NCBI RefSeq assembly: GCF_037975245.1
Contig: NC_092563.1
Location: 23,344,960 to 23,408,959, forward strand
Direction of reading: 5' to 3'
Source of the DNA: Apostichopus japonicus
Taxonomy: Eukaryota; Echinodermata; Holothuroidea; Aspidochirotida; Stichopodidae
Length of the DNA: 64,000 bases
Position 1 is the stretch's first letter. Each line of letters begins with the position of its first letter. A model generated the notes under the pieces. It ran no database searches. It was not told the DNA's origin and was given only the letters and a program-made list of their open reading frames with translations. Shown piece by piece: positions 29,201 through 41,000 of the stretch. The translations under genes were made by a program, and so were the position numbers.

Positions 29201-31949
29201 GGGGGGATAATAATTGGCTGTCATTTCCTTGTAAAAGTTGGTATTTGTTGGAAAGAAATTGCAACCGACTTACCTGTGAAAAGTTTGGTACGACTTGTCG
29301 ATGAGCGTGAATTCTGTCACAAGGAAACCCTCCAGCAGGCAACACTACAAACTTCTTTCCCTTTTTCTCAGAGATCTAAACATCGCAAAATTTCTTAATA
29401 ATATTTATCTCGGATTTTGCCTAATCGAGAGGTTACTGTTATCATTTCCTTTCTGAAACATTTGGAACTTTTAAGATCGAGTCATTACATATACTTTGGA
29501 AAAAGGAGTTTTATATATTTTATTTACCATGGTCATACTTACTGTCAATCTATTCAATCAGTCCATTTTGGAAATCTTTGCCGTTTTGTGTTTACAGATT
29601 CTACATTTTGGAAACTTTGGTCTAAATGTCTCTGTGTTGATTAGAATGTCCAGCCATCTGATTTTTATCACCGTATTTAATGGAACCATAGTTTTTCACG
29701 TCATTGTGTTATCTTGGGACAAGCATGTACTCACCGGGGTGGGGGGATGGGGTGGGGGGCACTAACATCTTGGAAGACAATACATGTCTCTACTTATTAC
29801 TCTGAACTTAACAATTTTACTGGAAAGACATTATTTGATGAAAGTGCATTATTTGAAAGTAGGGACATTTTTTTTCAGTCGATAGATTATATCGTGGTTA
29901 TGTGAGAATTCATTCTTCTTCAAGATATACTTGGGTTTATTCTACGAGACAACATTTTTTTCCGAACTAACAGCCAACTACAAAATAAACACAGGATTCC
30001 GGAAATTGACCAACAGCTAACAATGTCTCATTAGTTTTTTTTTTGAGCTCCTAGAAATACAGAGTTACCATCATTCATTTTAAATCAAAGCTCCTTTCTT
30101 GGTAAGAAAAGTTTATAAGGAATAAACAGACCTTTTGGGTTTTTTTTGTGGGTGGGGCGGTTTGGGGTGAGGGGGCTCAACAAAAGTGGCAATTTAGTTA
30201 CATATTGGCTGACACTCCTTTAATTTGTCATTTGTTTTGTAATGTTTCTGTCGTTTAGAATTCTGAATATATTCCCGTTTGATGGTGTCATTGGTTACAT
30301 GATTCTTGAAGCTGATTCAAACCTTGATTCCTGCTTCATCTGACCTTTGCCCTTAACGGAGAGATCATTTCATGCCACGGAGTATCTTCTATTGTCTCTT
30401 TTTTTAGATTTATCTTCCTCTTAACGTGTCACTTTTCTCTTTATTTTTATACCTTGGAGTAGATCTGAAGACATACACAGAGGTACAATGCTCTTTAGGC
30501 AGCCTAACTATGAACAAAAGGTAAATAATATTAAAGACAATTAATATGCTCAGTCTCAAGTTTGTATAAATAGGTCATTTTAGGAAAAGTCACTTTTATT
30601 TCATTTATTTTTATATATTATTGTTAGAACTTTGTTAATATTTTGGGGGTAGTTTTTGTCCATACTAGCTGACCAGGCTTGTGGATTTCTGGTTTACATT
30701 CCGTCAAACACATTTTCTCATTATTTTGTATCTCTGTTATCTCAAGTTCTGAGGCTCAAGTTTTGATATCTCGATCGAATCCAGGCATTCGTTAACATCC
30801 TCTGCTGCTTCAGAGTGGACCCGATCATCAAGTTGCTCCTGAAATAAATCTCTGTTTTCAATTTCCGTGCGATTCTGTTAAACTCGATGCTTAACTCATG
30901 TTTCGTTTTAGTTTTCCAGACTTCCAGATCCGTTGTTCAGATATGCCCTCCTGGCGCTAAACGTGGTTCTGCTGTGTATTCTCGTGGGCCAGGGTCTCAA
31001 CTACCATTGTCATGACGAACATCTTCACTATGCACTCGGTTCATTTGCTCTTGTCTTTGTTGTTTTCGTCACTGTCTTAGCGTTCTCCAATTCATGGAAG
31101 GTGAGTCATTTTTACCAAGTACTTGACAGTTGAAAGGAAGAATGAAGGATTCTGAAGTTATTGATCTGCTACTTTAAGTCACCAAAAGTAACACGAACAG
31201 TAATAAAATATTGGGAATAATGTCAGAAAATTTGCAAATTAAAAAAAATCAAATAAATTTAACATTGAGTTCTGTGGGACACTAAATTTATGCATTCCTA
31301 ATGAGAACTTAAATGTAAAGGAATGATATGAAGTTAACCACATACCTGTATTCGTTCAGATTAAGGGCATCTAATTAAATTTTGTGTTTTTAATTACATG
31401 GCGTGGTCGGAATGGTACAACCTTCTTACTAACCAATTCTAAAAGAGTGCTTTCATGTAAGGTTGCATTGAAGTGCGGTTGATATCAGAGGTCCACAAAC
31501 TGTTTGGCCCACGACCCAGGATCTTCCGTGAAGACTGAAATCACGAACCGCCAGAGACACCCACTGGACCCAAAGTGGGTCTTGCCGCTTAGCTTGCAGA
31601 CCTTGCGTTTACATCATCATAACCATTTGTGGTTTTAAGGCTCACAAGAATGTTTCATGTTAATTCTAACTTTATGTTTTCCTGTCCAGGACCTGGACCG
31701 TTCTTTACAATCCTTGATAAACATCGCTTACTTTTTTTTTTCCAAATATCTTCTCCTTGTGCAGTGTCTGAACCATTCTTGCTATAAAAACATCACTAAT
31801 TTTTTTCTCATTCTTCTGCAGTGCCTGGACAACTCACCTTTTCCAATCTTTGCTAAGCATCTTGCCAAGGATAAATGGTTACAGAAGGTCTTAGGGAGTG
31901 TTTGTTTGGTGCTCATTCTAGCTGTTCCACTCATATACTTGGTAAGTAA

Positions 31950-32006
<57 letters not shown>

Positions 32007-35000
32007 CTGATTTACATTTCATTTTTTTCTTCTGAATTTCTCATTGAAATCCCTACCCTGCTTCTAATCTTGATTGAATAAATAAAGCAGGTGGTGTGTT
32101 CTACAGTTTAAATTTTATTCCAGGGAAATGCAGCAAATAAACGTAAGACCAGACTGGTATTGGGACTTGTAACCCCACATTTGAATCTTGTTCCAGCCAT
32201 AGATTCTTTGATCTTTTTTTCGTTGTTTGTAATTTCCAAGTCAGGTTTTCCTTCTTCATGTTTTTTATATGAATTGCTACCAACCCCCCTCCCAACAATC
32301 CACAGTTTCTCTCGCAAATATCCACAGGAGGAAAACATTCCTTTAGTTTTTTTTAAAGTATATATAAGTTTTTGAGTTCATGGCAATGTATCTTGCCTTT
32401 GGATTTGTCAACCTGCTACAAAAGGTGCATGAAATAAGATAGGTCGGATAAGTGAGTTAATTACAGCTAATCTCAAATTCTGGGACTTGAATCTTGATCT
32501 AGTACCTCATTTTAATTCTTTTGCTTTTTGATAACTTTTTCTAACAAATTGTTTCCTTTTCCCATCTCTTTTCTTTCACTTCAGGGGCTCAATACTCCGG
32601 ATCCTGAAATGGTAAGAATTAAAAGTTACATTTGATTTTACAGATCGATGAGTTGACAAGCATTGTCACTTGATATCTGCTAATATCCGTACGACATTTA
32701 AAAATTTACGGAGGTCCATCTAGGGGGAATAAACTGCTTTTACTGTTAAGAATGATTGTATCTTCATATCTCAAAGTAGATTTGAAATTGTTAACTTTTA
32801 GAGCACCCCTGACTTGTTTAATGTTTACCAAGAGTATCAACAATTATTTTATATCTATATTTTTTTGTGTTTCAGAATAAGATTGTAATTAGTCAAACTA
32901 GCACATTATCTTAGAACTCTACATCAAATGAACATCAATTAAGTAGCTAGTTATTGGTTTAGATTCTTATATCTATTTTATCGGCCAGGCACTTTCATCT
33001 CCGTAATAAATCACATCCAAAATTGCAAGAGTTTTTGACGTTTCTTTCTACAATACTCGGACTGAATTTTGGTTAGAGTCAAACAGATGAATGCGACATC
33101 ACATTATCTATGTACTGCCTCAACATGTGGTAGCGGATTTTTAATCCTGCTGTGGAGTTAAAGCAGTTAAAACAAAAGCAGGGTATTAAACAAATTAATC
33201 CCCTGCATATGTAAACTATAATCACATTTATTCACTTCTTTTTTTTGGTAATTTTTTTATATTTTGATCTCAGGTTTATCCTCTCTCAGCCATGCTGGGC
33301 CTTTCCTCCTGTCTTCTTCTTCTTCATTTTGGTTTTTGTTTGAAGGCCGTGATCATGACGCTGGTTGTCATAGTCTACGTGGTTGTACTGGTTGTCAAAT
33401 CAATGGATGTGTGAGTAAAGTAATGTTTGCTGTCACTTGGTCTGCATACTCATCTCCCACTCCTACCCACCCAACCCCCTCCTCCTCTCCTGCCCTCTGC
33501 CCCACCCCATCACTATTATCATTTATCCCTTGCAAGATCATCAGGGCTGTTCGACCTTTGACCTCCCACCCATCCATTTCCTACCTCCTTGCAATACCCC
33601 CCTAATCTATTTTCTTTTTGTCCTTGTGAAACTTTGTGATTAATTTTATTTTCCAGTGTTGTGCATGTTCCCCCAAAATTTAAAAAAAAAAATATGTGAA
33701 TAGTTATGTTATTTTGTTGTATCAAAATGTTTTTATTCAAAGAGCTGCATTAATGCTTTTATAATCTCAAATAAGTTTCTTCTTCTTCTTTTTTCTTTTT
33801 TTTTTTCTTTTTTTTTGCTATTTTAAAATTGCGGTGCTCCTCTAAAAAAATTGAAACGATTCCCTAAATAAAAAACTTTTTTGGAAAAAATTGTGAAAAG
33901 AAACAGGCATATGTTACTGTTTGTTGAATCTAAGTGTGGCGAATGCTACTGAAGCCAAATATTTCTGGGAATCTATCTTAGATTTGCGGCTATTTTTCCT
34001 TTTTCCTTCCAGTTTTCTTCAGACCGGCCTTCCTGCTGTTCAGCATATAGTCTTTCTTTGCATCACTCTTCTCTTAATTGATCACAGAGTAAGTTCAAAT
34101 TCCATCTATTCTACCATTAACCCCCCTCCCCTTGCCCCTTCCCTCTTCTACGCTCCTCCCAATTCACTCTTTTTCACTCAAGTCAATTCATGTGACTACA
34201 TTCGGTAGATCTGTGCATGGGAAAATTTTAAAGGATTTTTCTTTCAGATTGTCTCTCAGACAACTAGGACTTTACTTGTTTTAGCGAAACAGCAAATTTG
34301 GTTGTCTGAAAAAATGTAGCAAAATAACAAAGAATGACCAATATGTACACTATATGATAGATGTGTAGATTTGGTGAATACAAGACCACCTTGGGGGGGC
34401 AAGGGAGGGGTGAAGGGAGGGGGTGATACCAGTTTATCATGCTACCTGTTTGGAGGTATTTGTCAGTTTCAGTGCAATCTGAATTTGATGTAAACAACTA
34501 GTACTCTGTCAGATGACTTCAAAGCTGATATTGGTTGTCCGAACTGAAATTTGGTAATCTTGGACGACCATTAAACATTTGCTCTAGGGTCAGCCCAGGT
34601 TCTTGCCGATGTTGACCTGGTCAAGTGTTCAGGGATAAGTTGTTACTTTCAACCGAGCCTCCCGTCAATACGCAAGCAACTAGCTACGTTGATCATGTAG
34701 GAAGTCAGGAAACGCTAGAATTTCCATAGTATGACAAGCTCTTGTGACTTGAATAATATTGCTGACCATTAAAAGTATTTAATATGGTAGATAACATTTC
34801 AATACTGCTCAGTATTTAATATGGTAGATAACATTTCAATACTGCTCAGTATTTAGTATGGTAGATAACATTTCAATACTGCTCAGTATTTAATATGGTA
34901 GATAACATTTCAATACTGCTCAGTATTTAACATGGTAGATAACATTTCAATACTGCTCAGTATTTAATATGGTAGATAACATTTCAATACTGCTCAGTAT

Positions 35001-38000
35001 TTAATATGGTAGATAACATTTCAATACTGCTCTGGTTTTTTAAGTTACTGCATAGCAACTTTGACTAGCTCTCTCAGAGAACAATTTTAGTAACTTAACT
35101 GAATGCTCTGAGGTAACTTTCCTGCTCGGTACCCGACTGGGGTTTTCACTACTAGAATTATTTCATGTTACTACTCTGCCCAATAATAGTGGACTGGTTC
35201 CAATCAATATTATAAAGTATTTCTTTCCTCTCACCCAGAAAGCTTTTAGCAGCATTCAGTTTATAGTCTCACTAGCTGAATTATGATTCAAAACATTCTG
35301 ACCCAATTCTTAAATGCAAATTAGGCATTTACGTCTATGATATAACATGCCAATGATATTATGTGCCTATAATATAACATGCCTGTGATATTACATGCAT
35401 ATGAGATTATGTGGCTAAGATATGTGCATTCTGATCTCACATGTTTATGATATTACATGCCTATGTTACATACATGTGATATTACATGACTATTGCTATT
35501 ACATTGCCTATGATATAACATGCATGTGATATTACATTGCCTATGATATAATATGCCTGTGATATTACATGCATATGAGATTATGTGGCTAAGATATGTG
35601 CATTCTGATTTCACATGTTTATGATATTACATGCCTATGTTACATGCCTTTGATATTACATGCCTATTGATATTACATTGCCTATTATATTAAATGCCTA
35701 TGATATTACATTGCCTATGATATTACAGTACATGCCTATGATATTACAGTACATGCCTATGATATTACAGTACATGCCTATGATATTACATGCCTGTGAT
35801 ATTACATGCCTTTAGTATTACATGCCTGTGATATTACATGCCTGTGATATTACATGCCAATATACATTTCTGTGGTGGCAGCAGGCAATATTATGCAGCA
35901 GCTGCTTTCATACAAGTAACCAGGTTACACAGCAGTAGTCGATTCCACTGTCTGTCAGTCAATTTTTATCCAACAGAATACATGCTGATTGTCATAAGGT
36001 GACATTTATGTATTAACATTCATCTGCCTGGAAGCGTGTGTTTTTTAAGGTCGTGATGTGAATCGGAATTACCACGAAACAAAAACTGCCTTAAGGTTAA
36101 AACGCTTAAGTGTTCTACTCTGAATGGTTAAAAGGAATTTGATTTAGCTGCTCAGGAGAAGTTAACATTTGGATCTTATCATATTAAAAGTAATTAGAGA
36201 TGAAAGTTTCATTTAGATTTTAGAAGCTAATAACATATTGACAGATGAGCTAAATCTTGTTTGATAGTGAAATGTCCGCATTTCATCTTAGCTTTTATTG
36301 ATCTGGAATATAGCCTTGTTGCAAATACATCCTTTTATTTGGGACTTTAATATGGAAAATTTACCCTTAAAAGGTGTAACCTAATTTGTTAAAATATATG
36401 CCAATAAAGTTGACTCAAACTTTTAGAATTTGGTTTGAATTCTTGTATTTTTGAATCAAAGCCATGTCATTTCTAGATAAAAACTTGAAATCGTACCATA
36501 TGAAAAGTTTTACTTTCATTGGATAAAACAAACTTTAGCATATAAAAACTTATGTAACTTCCTTGAAGATAAAGTGAATTATATTTTTCAATCTTTCTTA
36601 TTTCTTTTTAAATAGCGTAAACCTTACAATAGGAACATGTTATTATCTCTATATAAAGTTAACCTTAACATTGTACAAACTATTTTGAAATCTTTGGAAT
36701 AATTTATATATTTACAGTCTTTGTTAATCTTGATAAAATGAACCCTAAGTATCTACAGCCTTTTCTATTATTTTTTATAGATAGAATATACTTCCCGGCT
36801 CGGGTTTCTATGGCCCTTTTCTATTATTTTTATAGATAGAATATACTTCCCGGCTCGGGTTTCTATGGCCCTTTTCTATTATTTTTATAGATAGAATATA
36901 CTTCCCGGCTCGGGTTTCTATGGCCCTTTTCTATTATTTTTATAGATAGAATATACTTCCCGGCTCGGGTTTCTATGGCCCTTTTCTATTATTTTTATAG
37001 ATAGAATATACTTCCCGGCTCGGGTTTCTATGGCCCTTTTCTATTATTTTTATAGATAGAATATACTTCCCGGCTCGGGTTTCTATGGCCCTTTTCTATT
37101 ATTTTTATAGATAGAATATACTTCCCGGCTCGGGTTTCTATGGCCCTTTTCTATTATTTTTATCGATAGAATATACTTCCCGGCTCGGGTTTCTATGGCC
37201 CTTTTCTATTATTTTTATAGATAGAATATACTTCCCGGCTCGGGTTTCTATGGCCCTTTTCTATTATTTTTATAGATAGAATATACTTCCCGGCTCGGGT
37301 TTCTATGGCCCTTTTCTATTATTTTTATAGATAGAATATACTTCCCGGCTCGGGTTTCTATGGCCCTTTTCTATTATTTTTTATAGATAGAATATACTTC
37401 CCGGCTCGGGTTTCTATGGCCCTTTTCTATTATTTTTTATAGATAGAATATACTTCCCGGCTCGGGTTTCTATGGCCCTTTTCTATTATTTTTATAGATA
37501 GAATATACTTCCCGGCTCGGGTTTCTATGGCCCTTTTCTATTATTTTTTATAGATAGAATATACTTCCCGGCTCGGGTTTCTATGGCCCTTTTCTATTAT
37601 TTTTATAGATAGAATATACTTCCCGGCTCGGGTTTCTATGGCCCTTTTCTATTATTTTTTATAGATAGAATATACTTCCCGGCTCGGGTTTCTATGGCCC
37701 TTTTCTATTATTTTTTATAGATAGAATATACTTCCCGGCTCGGGTTTCTATGGCCCTTTTCTATTATTTTTTATAGATAGAATATACTTCCCGGCTCGGG
37801 TTTCTATGGCCCTTTTCTATTATTTTTATAGATAGAATATACTTCCCGGCTCGGGTTTCTATGGCCCTTTTCTATTATTTTTTATAGATAGAATATACTT
37901 CCCGGCTCGGGTTTCTATGGCCCTTTTCTATTATTTTTTATAGATAGAATATACTTCCCGGCTCGGGTTTCTATGGCCCTTTTCTATTATTTTTTATAGA

Positions 38001-41000
38001 TAGAATATACTTCCCGGCTCGGGTTTCTATGGCCCTTTTCTATTATTTTTTATAGATAGAATATACTTCCCGGCTCGGGTTTCTATGGCCCTTTTCTATT
38101 ATTTTTTATAGATAGAATATACTTCCCGGCTCGGGTTTCTATGGCCCTTTTCTATTATTTTTTATAGATAGAATATACTTCCCGGCTCGGGTTTCTATGG
38201 CCCTTTTCTATTATTTTTATAGATAGAATATACTTCCCGGCTCGGGTTTCTATGGCCCTTTTCTATTATTTTTTATAGATAGAATATACTTCCCGGCTCG
38301 GGTTTCTATGGCCCTTTTCTATTATTTTTATAGATAGAATATACTTCCCGGCTCGGGTTTCTATGGCCCTTTTCTATTATTTTTATAGATAGAATATACT
38401 TCCCGGCTCGGGTTTCTATGGCCCTTTTCTATTATTTTTATAGATAGAATATACTTCCCGGCTCGGGTTTCTATGGCCCTTTTCTATTATTTTTATAGAT
38501 AGAATATACTTCCCGGCTCGGGTTTCTATGGCCCTTTTCTATTATTTTTTATAGATAGAATATACTTCCCGGCTCGGGTTTCTATGGCCCTTTTCTATTA
38601 TTTTTATAGATAGAATATACTTCCCGGCTCGGGTTTCTATGGCCCTTTTCTATTATTTTTTATAGATAGAATATACTTCCCGGCTCGGGTTTCTATGGCC
38701 CTTTTCTATTTTTTTTATAGATAGAATATACTTCCCGGCTCGGGTTTCTATGGCCCTTTTCTATTATTTTTATAGATAGAATATACTTCCCGGCTCGGGT
38801 TTCTATGGCCCTTTTCTATTATTTTTATAGATAGAATATACTTCCCGGCTCGGGTTTCTATGGCCCTTTTCTATTATTTTTATAGATAGAATATACTTCC
38901 CGGCTCGGGTTTCTATGGCCCTTTTCTATTATTTTTATAGATAGAATATACTTCCCGGCTCGGGTTTCTATGGCCCTTTTCTATTATTTTTATAGATAGA
39001 ATATACTTCCCGGCTCGGGTTTCTATGGCCCTTTTCTATTATTTTTATAGATAGAATATACTTCCCGGCTCGGGTTTCTATGGCCCTTTTCTATTATTTT
39101 TATAGATAGAATATACTTCCCGGCTCGGGTTTCTATGGCCCTTTTCTATTATTTTTATAGATAGAATATACTTCCCGGCTCGGGTTTCTATGGCCCTTTT
39201 CTATTATTTTTATAGATAGAATATACTTCCCGGCTCGGGTTTCTATGGCCCTTTTCTATTATTTTTATAGATAGAATATACTTCCCGGCTCGGGTTTCTA
39301 TGGCCCTTTTCTATTATTTTTATAGATAGAATATACTTCCCGGCTCGGGTTTCTATGGCCCTTTTCTATTATTTTTATAGATAGAATATACTTCCCGGCT
39401 CGGGTTTCTATGGCAAATGAACCCTAAGTATCTACAGCCTTTTCTATTATTTTTATAGATAGAATATACTTCCCGGCTCGGGTTTCTATGGCCCTTTTCT
39501 ATTATTTTTATAGATAGAATATACTTCCCGGCTCGGGTTTCTATGGCCCTTTTCTATTATTTTTATAGATAGAATATACTTCCCGGCTCGGGTTTCTATG
39601 GCCCTTTTCTATTATTTTTATAGATAGAATATACTTCCCGGCTCGGGTTTCTATGGCCCTTTTCTATTATTTTTATAGATAGAATATACTTCCCGGCTCG
39701 GGTTTCTATGGCAAATGAACCCTAAGTATCTACAGCCTTTTCTATTATTTTTATAGATAGAATATACTTCCCGGCTCGGGTTTCTATGGCCCTTTTCTAT
39801 TATTTTTATAGATAGAATATACTTCCCGGCTCGGGTTTCTATGGCAAATGAACCCTAAGTATCTACAGCCTTTTCTATTATTTTTATAGATAGAATATAC
39901 TTCCCGGCTCGGGTTTCTATGGCCCTTTTCTATTATTTTTATAGATAGAATATACTTCCCGGCTCGGGTTTCTATGGCCCTTTTCTATTATTTTTATAGA
40001 TAGAATATACTTCCCGGCTCGGGTTTCTATGGCCCTTTTCTATTATTTTTATAGATAGAATATACTTCCCGGCTCGGGTTTCTATGGCCCTTTTCTATTA
40101 TTTTTATAGATAGAATATACTTCCCGGCTCGGGTTTCTATGGCCCTTTTCTATTATTTTTTATAGATAGAATATACTTCCCGGCTCGGGTTTCTATGGCC
40201 CTTTTCTATTATTTTTTATAGATAGAATATACTTCCCGGCTCGGGTTTCTATGGCCCTTTTCTATTATTTTTTATAGATAGAATATACTTCCCGGCTCGG
40301 GTTTCTATGGCCCTTTTCTATTATTTTTTATAGATAGAATATACTTCCCGGCTCGGGTTTCTATGGCCCTTTTCTATTATTTTTTATAGATAGAATATAC
40401 TTCCCGGCTCGGGTTTCTATGGCCCTTTTCTATTATTTTTATAGATAGAATATACTTCCCGGCTCGGGTTTCTATGGCCCTTTTCTATTATTTTTATAGA
40501 TAGAATATACTTCCCGGCTCGGGTTTCTATGGCCCTTTTCTATTATTTTTTATAGATAGAATATACTTCCCGGCTCGGGTTTCTATGGCCCTTTTCTATT
40601 ATTTTTTATAGATAGAATATACTTCCCGGCTCGGGTTTCTATGGCCCTTTTCTATTATTTTTTATAGATAGAATATACTTCCCGGCTCGGGTTTCTATGG
40701 CCCTTTTCTATTATTTTTTATAGATAGAATATACTTCCCGGCTCGGGTTTCTATGGCCCTTTTCTATTATTTTTTATAGATAGAATATACTTCCCGGCTC
40801 GGGTTTCTATGGCCCTTTTCTATTATTTTTTATAGATAGAATATACTTCCCGGCTCGGGTTTCTATGGCCCTTTTCTATTATTTTTATAGATAGAATATA
40901 CTTCCCGGCTCGGGTTTCTATGGCAAATGAACCCTAAGTATCTACAGCCTTTTCTATTATTTTTATAGATAGAATATACTTCCCGGCTCGGGTTTCTATG

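Noticed and set aside
33921-34208. Full 95-codon open frame around exon 17 as one exon
   Set aside because: Only 34013-34088 matches the cyclase and has splice signals; the rest is intron read-through.
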